Positions 6,802-15,465 of a stretch of DNA of 36,863 nucleotides are shown in pieces (the stretch's first letter is position 1; every line of letters begins with the position of its first letter). The stretch is taken from contig DISR01000006.1 in the NCBI GenBank assembly GCA_002421825.1, forward strand, positions 1-36,863, read 5' to 3'. The stretch is from Thiobacillus sp. UBA6205. GTDB lineage: Bacteria; Pseudomonadota; Gammaproteobacteria; Burkholderiales; Thiobacillaceae. A model generated the notes under the pieces. That model saw only the letters and a program-made list of their open reading frames with translations. It ran no database searches and was not told the origin of the DNA. The translations under genes and the position numbers were made by a program.

Positions 6802-7284
6802 CTATTTCCTCCCCCGCATTTTCTCCAGCCCCTCATTCATGGCATCCTGAATGTAGCCAAAATAGAAGTCCGGCGTAAGGAAGCCGACAATGGGCCCGGC
6901 CAGTTCCTTGCCTTGCGCATCGACCACCTTGATGGTCGGCACCATGACGATTTTCTGGCTGGCCGCATAGGCCCCGTGAGTGGTCTTTTTGCCGTCGAAT
7001 CCCGTCAGTGACATGTCTCCGCCGGCCTCGATCCGGCGGATGATGACCTTTTCGCGGTAGGCCGGGTCATCGACCATGGGGCCCAGATATTCCGCCTTCA
7101 CCCTGTCGCAGTAAACGCAAAACGGGCTGGTGAAGACCAGCATGATGGGAACCTGCCGAAGCTGGGCCTGCCTGCCCTCGGCACGCAAATCCTCCGCCAT
7201 GGGCACGTCCCCGCGGTTCCCCGCCAGCGCGGGCAGCACCAGCGCCCATGCTAGAATGCCCGCAATCAAGTGCTTTGCTTTCAT
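6802..7284 (-). CDS. Periplasmic thioredoxin-like protein with CVYC motif
   Basis: A 160-residue precursor. The signal peptide is MKAKHLIAGILAWALVLPALAG, and the start at 7284 is chosen because it gives this clean signal and an AGGAAA ribosome-binding site; an upstream Met at 7335 would put a hydrophilic stretch in front. The mature part has a thioredoxin fold with FTSPFCVYCDRVK (Cys56, Cys59) and the cis-proline segment VPTIKVVD. It resembles SoxW/DsbE-like reductases that keep periplasmic thiols reduced or handle c-haem apoproteins. Substrates are unknown. It is monocistronic, convergent with algR and divergent from the haem operon. Confidence 0.8.
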   Translation of the reverse strand: MKAKHLIAGILAWALVLPALAGNRGDVPMAEDLRAEGRQAQLRQVPIMLVFTSPFCVYCDRVKAEYLGPMVDDPAYREKVIIRRIEAGGDMSLTGFDGKKTTHGAYAASQKIVMVPTIKVVDAQGKELAGPIVGFLTPDFYFGYIQDAMNEGLEKMRGRK

Positions 7285-7328
7285 CGCTTTCCTAACCGTG
7301 TACAGCCTCGCCATTATTTGAATGATGT

Positions 7329-7357
7329 GCGACAAACCCCCTCCGGGGCAGTGTAAT
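7329..7357 (+). promoter_or_regulatory. Possible promoter of the hem operon
   Basis: GCGACA (7329-7334, 4/6 match) and TGTAAT (7352-7357, 5/6) are 17 bp apart, directly before hemC. The start point would lie about 7 nt before the hemC ATG, leaving almost no leader and no Shine-Dalgarno sequence. Weak assignment by eye. Confidence 0.3.
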
Positions 7358-7370
7358 TTACTACCAAACC

Positions 7371-8303
7371 ATGCTCCCTGACCGTCCCCTCGTCATCGCC
7401 ACCCGCGAAAGCGCGCTCGCGCTCTGGCAAGCCCGCCACATGCGCGATCGCTTGATGGCGCTGCATCCCGGGCTCAAGGTGGAACTGCTCGGCATGACCA
7501 CTCAGGGCGATCGCATCCTGGACGTCACCTTAAGCAAGATCGGGGGCAAGGGCCTCTTCGTCAAGGAACTGGAGCAGGCCCTTCAGGACGGCCGCGCCGA
7601 CCTGGCCGTGCATTCACTGAAGGACGTGCCAATGGTATTGCCCGAGGGCTTTGCGCTCGCGGCCATCGGCAAGCGCGAGGATCCGCGCGATGCTTTCGTT
7701 TCCGGTAATTATCGGCAACTTTCCGAACTGCCTCCCGGGGCGGCCGTCGGCACATCGAGCCTGCGGCGCGAGTCGCAACTGCGCGCGCGCTATCCGCACC
7801 TTGACATCCGGCCCCTGCGCGGCAACGTCAATACAAGGCTGCGCAAGCTCGACGAAGGCCAGTATGCCGCCATCATCCTCGCCGCCGCGGGCTTGAAACG
7901 CCTGGGCTTCGAGGAACGCATCGCCGCCGTACTGGAACCCGAACAAAGCCTGCCCGCCGCCGGCCAGGGTGCGCTGGGCATCGAGATCCGTGCCGACCGC
8001 AAGGATCTGGAACCCCTGCTTTCACCCCTGCATCATGCCGAAACCGCCGCTTGCGTGCGCGCCGAACGCGAGGTCAGCCGCCAGCTGGGCGGCAGCTGCC
8101 AGGTGCCGTTGGGAGCCTATGCCATCATGCGCAAAGGCGAGCTTTTCCTGCGCGGTTTTGTCGCCTCGCCGGACGGCACCGCCTTCCTGCATTCCGAAGT
8201 TGCGGGCAGCCCCGAGAACCCGGAAAGCCTGGGGCGACAGCTTGCCCAGGCGCTGCGCAGCCAGGGTGCGGATGCCATCCTTGCCGCGCTCAGCGGGCAA
8301 TGA
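7371..8303 (+). CDS. hemC: Hydroxymethylbilane synthase (porphobilinogen deaminase)
   Basis: Polymerises four porphobilinogen molecules into hydroxymethylbilane in haem and other tetrapyrrole synthesis. The 310-residue product has family length. It starts with RPLVIATRESALALWQA, has DLAVHSLKDVPM and the RGNVNTRLRKLDEGQYAAIILAA core in order, and carries the Cys that holds the dipyrromethane cofactor in LGGSCQVPLGAY (Cys243). It is the first gene of the hemC-D-X-Y unit; its TGA stop overlaps the hemD ATG. Confidence 0.97.
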   Translation: MLPDRPLVIATRESALALWQARHMRDRLMALHPGLKVELLGMTTQGDRILDVTLSKIGGKGLFVKELEQALQDGRADLAVHSLKDVPMVLPEGFALAAIGKREDPRDAFVSGNYRQLSELPPGAAVGTSSLRRESQLRARYPHLDIRPLRGNVNTRLRKLDEGQYAAIILAAAGLKRLGFEERIAAVLEPEQSLPAAGQGALGIEIRADRKDLEPLLSPLHHAETAACVRAEREVSRQLGGSCQVPLGAYAIMRKGELFLRGFVASPDGTAFLHSEVAGSPENPESLGRQLAQALRSQGADAILAALSGQ

Positions 8304-9064
8304 CAGGCTCGCCCCTTGCCGGCAAGTCCGTCCTCGTGACGCGCCCCGAGCAACAGTCTGCCCGGATAAGCCAAATGATCCGTGAAGCGGGGGGGCAACC
8401 ATTCGTGTTTCCCTGCATCGAAATCCAGGCGCCCACAAACCCGCAAAAGCTCGAGGAATTGCTGGATCGCCTCACGAGCTTCGGCCTTGCCATATTCGTG
8501 AGCCCCACTGCGGTCACACGGGCTTTCGAACGCCTTGCCGGGCGCGCCTGGCCCGAATCGCTCAAGGTCGCGGCCGTCGGCCAGGGCAGCGCCCTGGCGT
8601 TGCGCGAACGCGGCCGCGACAAGGTCATCGCACCCGTTGAACGGGCTGACAGCGAAGCCTTGCTGTCGCTGCCCGCCCTGCAAAGCGTGGCCGGCATGCG
8701 CATCGTGATTTTCCGCGGCGAAGGCGGGCGCGAGCTCATGGCGCAAACCCTCGTCGAGCGCGGCGCGGCGGTGGAATATGCCGAATGCTATCGGCGCGGC
8801 GCGCCGAACGCGGATGTTGTGCCATTACTGCAACAGCAACGCCGGCAACCATTCTCCGCCATGCTCTTGACCAGCCGCGAAAGCCTGTCCAATCTGCACG
8901 AAATGCTGGGCGATGACTGGAATCTGTTCGCTTCCGTGCCGGCTTTCGTCCCGCATGCGCGGATTGCGGAAGCCGCCCGCCAGCTAGGCCTGAAATCCGT
9001 CCATGTGACCTCGGACGGGGATGCCGGCACAATACAGGCTATGGTTAAATTCTTCCGATCATGA
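8300..9064 (+). CDS. hemD: Uroporphyrinogen-III synthase
   Basis: A 254-residue enzyme that closes hydroxymethylbilane with inversion of ring D to uroporphyrinogen III. The family is poorly conserved, but the pattern fits: SVLVTRPEQQSARISQMIREAG at the N-terminus, FPCIEIQAP, FVSPTAVTRAFE, VAAVGQGSALALRERG and a C-terminal HARIAEAARQLGLKSVHV. The start at 8300 overlaps the hemC stop as ATGA and the 3' end overlaps hemX in the same way, indicating translational coupling. The frame is open far upstream, but that part is hemC in another frame. Confidence 0.93.
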   Translation: MTGSPLAGKSVLVTRPEQQSARISQMIREAGGQPFVFPCIEIQAPTNPQKLEELLDRLTSFGLAIFVSPTAVTRAFERLAGRAWPESLKVAAVGQGSALALRERGRDKVIAPVERADSEALLSLPALQSVAGMRIVIFRGEGGRELMAQTLVERGAAVEYAECYRRGAPNADVVPLLQQQRRQPFSAMLLTSRESLSNLHEMLGDDWNLFASVPAFVPHARIAEAARQLGLKSVHVTSDGDAGTIQAMVKFFRS

Positions 9065-10053
9065 CAGAAACCGCCACCGCCACCTCCCACCGCCGCCGCA
9101 ACTTCTCCCCGAACTGGGGCGTATTGCTGGCGATTATCGCCATCGCCCTGACTGCCGCATCCTGGCTAGGCGCTCGCGACCAGGCGCGCGGGGTCAAGAC
9201 CGACATGGCACGCAAGCTTGCCGAGTTCGACGCCTCCATCAAGGAAAGCCGGATTCTCGCGCGCAATGCGGACGAACTGACGCGCCAGAATCTGTCGCGC
9301 ATCGCACAGATCGAAAACCAGCTGTCCGGCTCGAAGGAGCAACAGCAGGCGCTCGAGTCGCTGTACAAGGAACTCGCGCGCGACCGCGACCAGTGGACCC
9401 TGTCAGATATCGAGCAGATCGTGCTGACCGCCAGTCAGCAGCTTCAGCTCGCCGGCAACGTCAAGGCCGCGATCATCGCACTTGAAACAGCCGACCAGCG
9501 GCTCCTGCGCCTGGACAAGCCGCAATTCACCCGCCTGCGCGAGGCCATCGCCAGCGACCTTGCCCGCCTGCATGCAACGCCCTTCGTCGACCAGACCGGC
9601 ATCAGCCTTAAACTCAGCGTACTCGCGGAAAACATCCGGCAGTGGCCGCTTGCAAGCGTTCACACAAAAAAGCCCGCCAAGGCCGCAAGCGGCCAAACCA
9701 CGCTGACCCGCGACCTGCTCGCCGAATTCAAGAATCTGGTGCAGATACGCCGGCTCGACCAGGGCGAACCCGCACTGCTGATACCAGAACAGGAGTATTT
9801 TCTGCGCCACAACCTGGAACTGCGCCTGCTGGCCGCGAGGCTTGCGCTGCTCTCGCGTGATGCCGCCGGTTATCAGGCCGATCTCGACGCCGCCGGCAAA
9901 CTGCTGGCGCGTTATTTCAACACCCAGGATGCCGCCGTCGTCGCAGCCCGGGCCGAGCTGCGCAGGCTGGCCGCCCTGGATGCGGCGCCCAAGCTGCCCG
10001 AACTCAAGGAAAGCCTGGCGGCAATCGAATCCTACCGCCAGGCCAAACAATAA
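9061..10053 (+). CDS. hemX: HemX-family membrane protein of the haem operon
   Basis: A 330-residue protein with a short cytoplasmic N-terminus, one transmembrane helix (about residues 19-38, GVLLAIIAIALTAASWLG), then a predicted coiled coil (about 45-125, rich in Glu, Gln, Arg and Leu) and a mostly helical C-terminal domain facing the periplasm. Databases often call this family uroporphyrinogen-III C-methyltransferase, but no methyltransferase motif is visible, so that name is not supported. A scaffold role in tetrapyrrole synthesis is inferred only from constant linkage with hemD and hemY. The start overlaps hemD by ATGA. Confidence 0.88.
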   Translation: MTETATATSHRRRNFSPNWGVLLAIIAIALTAASWLGARDQARGVKTDMARKLAEFDASIKESRILARNADELTRQNLSRIAQIENQLSGSKEQQQALESLYKELARDRDQWTLSDIEQIVLTASQQLQLAGNVKAAIIALETADQRLLRLDKPQFTRLREAIASDLARLHATPFVDQTGISLKLSVLAENIRQWPLASVHTKKPAKAASGQTTLTRDLLAEFKNLVQIRRLDQGEPALLIPEQEYFLRHNLELRLLAARLALLSRDAAGYQADLDAAGKLLARYFNTQDAAVVAARAELRRLAALDAAPKLPELKESLAAIESYRQAKQ

Positions 10054-10061
10054 AGGGAAGA

Positions 10062-11243
10062 ATGTCCTTGCGCTGGCTGATCAGTCTCATCATCCTTGCC
10101 GTTTTCGCGGTTGCGCTCGCCCTTGCCGGGCGCTATGACCCTGGCTATGTCGTGCTCGTCTACCCGCCCTGGCGCGCGGAATTGTCGTTCGTCAGCTTCG
10201 TTTTGCTGCTCGCGCTGCTGATGGGCGGCGCCTATATGCTGGTCCGGCTTGCCGTGGCCACGCTGAACCTGCCCAGAACCGTGCGCGAACAGAAGGCGCG
10301 CAAGGAAGCCGAACGGCAAAATGCGCAATTTACCGATGCGCTGGCCGCCTATCTTGAGGGCCGTTTCCAGGAGGCTGAAAAAACCGCCGCCAAATTCACG
10401 AGCGAGCCGCGTCGGGAAATGCTCGCTCGCGTGCTGGCTGCGCGCGCTGCGCATGAAAGCCGGGCACACGCCCGACGCGACACCTACCTCGCCGACGCAA
10501 AGGACAATGAAAACCCCCTCGCTGCCCTGTATGCCGAGGCAGAGGCAAGGCTGGAGGACCGTGATCTCCCCGGCGCCCTTGCCGCGATCGAGGCCGGCAA
10601 GCTCCTCTCGCCTGCGCACACCGCGCTGCAACGGCTGGAACTCAAGGTTCGCCAGCAGCTCGGGCAGTGGGATGAAGTGCTGAAACTCGCCGAGCGGCTG
10701 GGCAAGGCCAATGCCCTGGACGATGCCACTTTGCAGCATGTCCGCCGAGCCGCCCATCTGGGCAACATCAAGCGCCGCAGCCACGACTGCAAAGGGTTGC
10801 AGGATTATTGGAAAAAACTGCCCGGCCCCGAGAAAACGCATCCGGCCGTCGCGCTGGAAGCCGCCAACGCATTTTCCCGCAGCGGCGACTCCGACACCGC
10901 AGTCGCCATTGTGGAGGATGCGCTCAACAAGTCATGGGACGAAGAACTCGTCGCCCGTTATGGACAGATCGTCGGCAAGGATCCGCTCGCACAGATACGG
11001 CAGGCGGAAAAATGGCTGGTCTCGCACCCGCACGATGGCGCCTTGCTGATGGCGCTGGCCGACCTGTGCGCGCACGAGAAGCTCTGGGGCAAGGCGCAAA
11101 GCTATGCCGAAGCCAGCATCGCCGTGGCGCCGAACATCGATGGCCACCTGGCGCTCGCCGCCTTCAAGCAGCAGGCAGGCCAGCCGAGCGAAGCCTGCGC
11201 CCACATGAAAAAGGCCCTGGAAATCTGCCGCAGCGCCGAATAG
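10062..11243 (+). CDS. hemY: HemY-family TPR membrane protein
   Basis: A 393-residue inner-membrane protein. Two N-terminal transmembrane helices (about 2-22 and 43-65) bracket the conserved HemY_N segment RYDPGYVVLVYPPWRAELSF in pieces, and the rest is a row of TPR-like helices (AYLEGRFQEAEKTAAKF, ARLEDRDLPGALAAIEAG, WGKAQSYAEASIAVAP). This is the proteobacterial HemY, not the protoporphyrinogen oxidase of Gram-positives with the same name. It has an AAGGGAAG ribosome-binding site and lies 8 bp after hemX, as the last gene of the operon. The biochemical role is unsettled. Confidence 0.92.
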   Translation: MSLRWLISLIILAVFAVALALAGRYDPGYVVLVYPPWRAELSFVSFVLLLALLMGGAYMLVRLAVATLNLPRTVREQKARKEAERQNAQFTDALAAYLEGRFQEAEKTAAKFTSEPRREMLARVLAARAAHESRAHARRDTYLADAKDNENPLAALYAEAEARLEDRDLPGALAAIEAGKLLSPAHTALQRLELKVRQQLGQWDEVLKLAERLGKANALDDATLQHVRRAAHLGNIKRRSHDCKGLQDYWKKLPGPEKTHPAVALEAANAFSRSGDSDTAVAIVEDALNKSWDEELVARYGQIVGKDPLAQIRQAEKWLVSHPHDGALLMALADLCAHEKLWGKAQSYAEASIAVAPNIDGHLALAAFKQQAGQPSEACAHMKKALEICRSAE

Positions 11244-11310
11244 GCGGAAGGTTCAGTCTGCCTCGGCAGTGTCCCAGATTAACGTCAGGAGACGGCCGGG
11301 AAAACAATGC

Positions 11311-12684
11311 TCAGGCAGTCGCCTCGGCAACGTCCAGTCCAAGCATGGCCCGAGCTTCCTGGGGTGTGGCCAAAGGCCGCTGCAACTCCTCCGCGATACG
11401 CGCCACCCGCTTCACCAGCGCCTCGTTTGTCGCCAGGCGGGTTTTCCTGTAATCGTAATAAAGCGAATCCTCAATGCCGACCCGCACATGGCCGCCTGCG
11501 GCAATGGCGGCGACATTCATGGGCAGCTGGAACTGCCCCAATCCCGCTGCCGCCCAGACGGAACTGTCGGGCAGCGCCTGCGTGAGCGCGGCGAGGTTGC
11601 CAAGCGTCGCGGGCGCCGTGTTGAGATTGCCCAGCAACAGGTTGAAATATTTGCGCCCCGCGATGATGCCGTTGCGTTCGAGATACCTGGCCAGATTGAC
11701 CATGCCGAGATCGAAAGCCTCCAGTTCAGGCTTGATCCCCCGCTCCTGCATGCGCATCGCCAGCCGCTCAACCATCTCGATAGAATTGACGCTGGGACCG
11801 CTCTGAAAATTGAGCGAACCGAGGGTAAGGCTCGCCATATCCGGTTTGGCATCCCCCTCCAGATCGAGCACGGCCGCACGCCGCTCGAAATCGGACCAGT
11901 TGCGTCCCGACGTCGTCACACAGCAGACGATGCCGGGACGCTCACGCCGGAGCGTGGCGATGACCTCCTCATAAACGCGCACATCCGGCGTCGGTCGCCC
12001 TTCGTCATCGCGGGCATGGAGGTGGACGATGCGCGCGCCCGCATCGAAAACGCAGATTGCGTCGTCGATGATCTCTTGCGAAGTCATCGGAACATGAGGG
12101 TTGCTCAACTTGGTGGGCACCATGCCGGTCAGGCAGGCATTGATCAGCAATGGGGGATAGGGGGAAAGCGGCGGCGGGTCATTGGTGTCGATATAACGCT
12201 GCCGCCGCACCCTGCGATCATCCCGTGTGCGCATGTGGCATGCGAGATCGAGTTCCAGGGTGGTCCAGCAATCCACTTCTGCCAGGCCAAACGGCACAAT
12301 CTTCTTCAGCCGGCCAACCTCCCTGTAGCCATAGTGCTTCTTGTACCAGAGGATGACATCCGGCCGGTCCGCGTTGGTGGTAACCCACCTGATCCCGGCA
12401 TCGTGCATGGCCTCAAGCCGCGCATCCTGCAAGGCCTTTCCGATCCCAAGCCCTGAAAACTCAGGAAGGATTCCCAGCAGGGTGGTCTTGCCATGCTCCG
12501 GAGAAAGTATCTTGTAGCCGCCCGCGCCGACCACATCCGATCCCATGAGCGCGACGAAGAAATTGTCCAGGTTCAGCGCCTCCATCTCCGGCGATGGCAC
12601 ATGATGCATGTTCCAGGGCGCCATCACCTTGAGAATGGCCTCGTAGTCCCCCGGCAATGCCTTGCGTATCTGGTAGCCGCCCAT
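11311..12684 (-). CDS. GNAT acetyltransferase / beta-keto acid cleavage enzyme (BKACE, DUF849) fusion
   Basis: A 457-residue two-domain protein. Residues about 1-150 are a GNAT domain with the acetyl-CoA loop in GILPEFSGLGIGKAL (71-85) and a late WYKKHYGYREVG segment. Residues about 175-455 are a complete BKACE domain: ACLTGMVPTKLSNPHVPMTSQ, the zinc ligands in IVHLHARDDEGRPT (His221, His223), GSLNF, and AGGHVRVGIEDSLYY (Arg401, Glu405, Asp406). BKACE enzymes transfer CoA from acetyl-CoA to a beta-keto acid, giving acetoacetate and a new acyl-CoA; Kce of lysine fermentation is the type member. The substrate here is not predictable. The start at 12684 (MGGYQIRKALPGDY) follows a GAGGGGGAG ribosome-binding site; the longer frame adds about 65 residues of non-protein-like sequence. 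Confidence 0.9.
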   Translation of the reverse strand: MGGYQIRKALPGDYEAILKVMAPWNMHHVPSPEMEALNLDNFFVALMGSDVVGAGGYKILSPEHGKTTLLGILPEFSGLGIGKALQDARLEAMHDAGIRWVTTNADRPDVILWYKKHYGYREVGRLKKIVPFGLAEVDCWTTLELDLACHMRTRDDRRVRRQRYIDTNDPPPLSPYPPLLINACLTGMVPTKLSNPHVPMTSQEIIDDAICVFDAGARIVHLHARDDEGRPTPDVRVYEEVIATLRRERPGIVCCVTTSGRNWSDFERRAAVLDLEGDAKPDMASLTLGSLNFQSGPSVNSIEMVERLAMRMQERGIKPELEAFDLGMVNLARYLERNGIIAGRKYFNLLLGNLNTAPATLGNLAALTQALPDSSVWAAAGLGQFQLPMNVAAIAAGGHVRVGIEDSLYYDYRKTRLATNEALVKRVARIAEELQRPLATPQEARAMLGLDVAEATA

Positions 12685-13084
12685 CGTTCTGCTCCCCCTC
12701 AAAACCTGCACCCCCCACAACGCCAACCCCGGCACCCATCCCTGGCCAGTTGAAAGAAAAACACCTTGTATTCCCGCATGCCAGGATGGGGTGCATCGGC
12801 GCCGGTCGCATGTCCGGCAATCAACCCCATCCACACAACGACCGGGGGATCGAGCCGGCAGGCCGGTTTGCGGTCTCACGGCGGCACAACTGGCCCAAGG
12901 ATTATAGGGATTATCGATAACGGCAGCATCCCCTTGCTGCCGGTGGCTTGTCGCCCCCCACCCATCTTGTCCCCATCGCGCTCGCCGGTCCTGGCAGGCT
13001 GATTGGGCTGGTCTGGCAACTTCGCCAATTTCAGGCGCCCGGGTCAGCGCTTGACGGCAGCCCGCCGAGCTTGTTCGATTAACG
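12685..13084. other. 400-bp intergenic region with no gene seen
   Basis: No convincing coding region on either strand. On the minus strand a perfect -10 hexamer TATAAT (12901-12906) points to the GNAT-BKACE gene but has no good -35. A small hairpin CGGCAGC/GCTGCCG (12921-12942) lies next to it and could be an operator or the end of the upstream reductase transcript; no U-tract follows. Confidence 0.5.
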
Positions 13085-14113
13085 TCAGGATGCTGCTGAG
13101 TCTGCCTGATAAACGAAGGAATCCGCGAAAAACGCGTCTTCGGGCAAATTGCGGGTTTTGGTAAAACTGTCGCGTGCGGCGTCGACCATCACCGGGGCGC
13201 CGCAAGCATACGCTTCGAAGCCGGACAAATCTTCGAAATCGTCCAGCACGGCCTGGTGCACCAGGCCGGTCCGCCCCTGCCACCGATCTTCGGGCGCGGG
13301 CCCGGACAACACCGGAACAAAGCTGAAATTACTGTGCGCCTGCTGCCACTGCACCGGCAGTTCGGCCATGTACAAATCCTTCATGGCGCGCGCGCCCCAG
13401 TAGAGGATCATCTGGCGGTCGCTTTCCTCGGCGAACATGTGCTCGAGCATGCCCTTTATGGGCGCAAAGCCGGTGCCGCCGGCGACGAATATCATCGGCC
13501 TGTCGGATTCCTCGCGAATGAAGAAACTGCCATGCGGTCCCTCGAAGCGCAGGATGTCCTTTTCCTTCATCGCCGAAAACACGTGATCGGTGAAGCGTCC
13601 GCCCGGCACATGGCGCAGGTGCAACTCGATGAACTCGTCCGCATGCGGCGGGTTGGCGATGGAATAGCTGCGGCGCTTGCCGTCCTTCAGGAGGAAATCG
13701 ATGTACTGCCCGGCGAGGAACTGCAGGCGCTCGTTGGCCGGCAGCTTCAACCGCATCAGCATCACGTCGTCCGCCAGCCTTTCCAGCTTCTGCACGCGGC
13801 AGGGCAGGGTCTTCACCGGCACCTCGCCGGCGGCACGGATCTCGCGTGCCTCGATCACCAGGTCGGACAACGGCCTGGCCACGCAGAACAGCGCTTTGCC
13901 CTCGGCGATCTCATGGGGCTTCAGGGTGTTTTCCTGGTACTTGCCGTGGTCCACCCTGCCTTCCAGCACCTTGCCCTTGCAGGAGCCGCAGGCGCCGTTG
14001 CGGCAGCCGTAGGGCAGCGTGAAGCCCTCGCGCAAGGCGGCAGCGAGTACGGTCTCATCCTCGTTGACGGCAAACTGGTGCCCGCTGGGCTGGATTCTTA
14101 CCTGGTAAGACAT
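13085..14113 (-). CDS. 2Fe-2S ferredoxin / FAD / NAD(P) flavoprotein reductase
   Basis: A 342-residue electron-transfer protein. Residues 1-90 are a plant-type ferredoxin domain with cluster ligands Cys37, Cys42, Cys45 (YGCRNGACGSC) and Cys77 (LFCVARP). Residues about 100-200 are the FAD-binding barrel with RRSYSIANPP, and 205-340 the NAD(P)-binding domain with FVAGGTGFAPIKGML and the terminal YACGAP motif. The domain order matches the AscD/RfbI and benzoate/methane monooxygenase reductase group; databases often name such genes CDP-6-deoxy-delta-3,4-glucoseen reductase. No sugar genes or oxygenase are adjacent, so the partner is unknown. It is divergent from the epimerase gene across 16 bp. 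Confidence 0.9.
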   Translation of the reverse strand: MSYQVRIQPSGHQFAVNEDETVLAAALREGFTLPYGCRNGACGSCKGKVLEGRVDHGKYQENTLKPHEIAEGKALFCVARPLSDLVIEAREIRAAGEVPVKTLPCRVQKLERLADDVMLMRLKLPANERLQFLAGQYIDFLLKDGKRRSYSIANPPHADEFIELHLRHVPGGRFTDHVFSAMKEKDILRFEGPHGSFFIREESDRPMIFVAGGTGFAPIKGMLEHMFAEESDRQMILYWGARAMKDLYMAELPVQWQQAHSNFSFVPVLSGPAPEDRWQGRTGLVHQAVLDDFEDLSGFEAYACGAPVMVDAARDSFTKTRNLPEDAFFADSFVYQADSAAS

Positions 14114-14117
14114 GACT

Positions 14118-14123
14118 TAAAAT
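14118..14123 (+). promoter_or_regulatory. -10-like hexamer 6 nt before the epimerase start
   Basis: TAAAAT (5/6 match) ends 6 nt before the ATG at 14130, and there is no Shine-Dalgarno sequence between them. Transcription would begin at or next to the start codon. Confidence 0.4.
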
Positions 14124-14129
14124 TCGCTA

Positions 14130-15008
14130 ATGAAAAAGCACTCACTCCTGATCGCAGGCATGGGCGACATCGGCCGCCGTATCGCTACCGTGCATCCAGA
14201 GGTGCGCATGCTCGGCGTCGCCCGCTCGCCGGAATCGGCCGCGCTCGCGCGCGCAAGCGGAGCGCTGCCGGTATCCGCCGACCTCGATCGGCGCTCGAGC
14301 CTCACACGGCTTGCAGGACTGTCGCCATGGGTGCTGCACCTGGCGCCACCGCCCACGGACAGCGAGGGAGACTCCCGCACCCGCCACCTGATTGCCGCGC
14401 TGGGAAAGCGTGGCAGTCTACCACGCCGCCTGGTCTACATCAGCACCAGCGGCGTATATGGAAACTGCAATGGCGAAAGGGTTTTCGAGCATCGCCCCAC
14501 CTCCCCCAAGAACGCGCGCGCCAGGCGCCGCGTCGATGCCGAGCGCCAGTTGCGCCGCTTCGCTGCGCGCAACGGCATCAAACTGGCCATCCTGCGCGCG
14601 CCCGGCATTTATGCGGCGGACCGCCTGCCGCTGGAACGCATCGGCAAGCAAACGCCCGCGGTAAGAAGCGATGAAGACAGCTACACCAACCATGTTCACG
14701 CCGACGATCTTGCCAGGCTGGCATGGCTTGCGCTGTTTCGCGGCAAAAACAATCGGGTCTATCACGCAGTCGACGACAGCGTGAAGAAAATGGGCGACTA
14801 CTTCGACATGGTGGCCGATCATTTCGGCCTGCCGCGCCCGCCGCGCATCTCGCGCGCGGAAGCGCAGAAAGTGCTGTCGCCGGCGCTGCTGTCCTTCCTC
14901 AACGAATCGCGCATCCTCGACAACACGCGGCTGAAGCAAGAACTGCGCGCGGAACTCAAATATCCCGACGTGGCAGATTTTCTGAAGAGGCTTCCGGCTC
15001 GCGCCTGA
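14130..15008 (+). CDS. SDR-family NAD-dependent epimerase/dehydratase (YeeZ-like)
   Basis: A 292-residue Rossmann-fold protein. The nucleotide-binding motif is LLIAGMGDIGRRIA (residues 6-19), with a Tyr-containing ISTSGVYGNCNGE segment (the usual YxxxK is not intact) and a later LRAPGIYAADR. This is the extended/atypical SDR layout of the YeeZ group, whose substrates are mostly unknown. It is divergent from the flavoprotein reductase (16 bp between start codons). Its last 53 bp overlap the 3' end of the convergent fxsA gene, so one of the C-termini is probably longer than in relatives. Confidence 0.82.
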   Translation: MKKHSLLIAGMGDIGRRIATVHPEVRMLGVARSPESAALARASGALPVSADLDRRSSLTRLAGLSPWVLHLAPPPTDSEGDSRTRHLIAALGKRGSLPRRLVYISTSGVYGNCNGERVFEHRPTSPKNARARRRVDAERQLRRFAARNGIKLAILRAPGIYAADRLPLERIGKQTPAVRSDEDSYTNHVHADDLARLAWLALFRGKNNRVYHAVDDSVKKMGDYFDMVADHFGLPRPPRISRAEAQKVLSPALLSFLNESRILDNTRLKQELRAELKYPDVADFLKRLPARA

Positions 15009-15381
15009 ATTCGCCCTCGATAATGCCGTCGTTCGCCGCCGGCCGCGCCATGGGCGGACGCCTCCATGTGCCCGGATAAAGCAGCAGAGCCAGGGCCATC
15101 GCATCCGTGATGAGGCCCGGGAACACCAACAGCCCGCCCGCGACAAACAGGCGGGTGGACGCGAACAGGGCCCGGAACGGGCTATCGCCGCGCTGCATGG
15201 AGAACAGCATGCGCGGCGCAAAGGCGATGCGCTCGAAGCGGATCAGCGCAATGCCGCCGAAAAAGGCCGCGGCCAGCCAGGCCAGCACCCACCAGCCGAT
15301 ATGCCCGGCCAGCCACATGATGGAAAAGGCTTCCGCCACGGGGAAGGCAATCAGCACGAAAAAAATCAGCCAGGGATACAT
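14956..15381 (-). CDS. fxsA: FxsA-family membrane protein
   Basis: A 141-residue inner-membrane protein with hydrophobic segments at about 3-20, 24-48 and 78-100 (the last as GGLLVFPGLITDAMALALLL), the typical FxsA pattern with the conserved FPGLITD turn, and a hydrophilic C-tail. FxsA of E. coli relieves F-plasmid exclusion of phage T7 when overproduced; the normal role is not known. The tail overlaps the 3' end of the convergent epimerase gene by 53 bp. It is divergent from cutA. Confidence 0.9.
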   Translation of the reverse strand: MYPWLIFFVLIAFPVAEAFSIMWLAGHIGWWVLAWLAAAFFGGIALIRFERIAFAPRMLFSMQRGDSPFRALFASTRLFVAGGLLVFPGLITDAMALALLLYPGTWRRPPMARPAANDGIIEGEFRREPEASSENLPRRDI

Positions 15382-15453
15382 AACGGGTCTTTCTGGAACA
15401 GAATGGCTAAGATTTGGGTGTTTCGTGCCAGTTCAATCCATTTGCCCCCTTAA

Positions 15454-15459
15454 TACAAT
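15454..15459 (+). promoter_or_regulatory. -10-like TACAAT 6 nt before the cutA start
   Basis: TACAAT (5/6 match) is followed by six bases and then the cutA ATG at 15466; no Shine-Dalgarno sequence fits. The -35 region is weak. A start point 6-7 nt after the hexamer would give a leaderless cutA transcript. Confidence 0.45.
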
Positions 15460-15465
15460 CTGCCC

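Noticed and set aside
9061..10053. HemX as a uroporphyrinogen-III methyltransferase
   Set aside because: No SAM-binding or methyltransferase motif is visible; the name stems from an old annotation of fused genes.
12657..13002. Plus-strand frames in the gap before the GNAT-BKACE gene
   Set aside because: Biased, low-complexity composition, no ribosome-binding site and no resemblance to a known family.
11277..13090. A 14-mer GATTAACGTCAGGA occurring at 11277 and 13077, near two gene 3' ends
   Set aside because: Picked after the fact; a few shared 14-mers are expected by chance in a window this size, and neither copy is palindromic or in a regulatory place.
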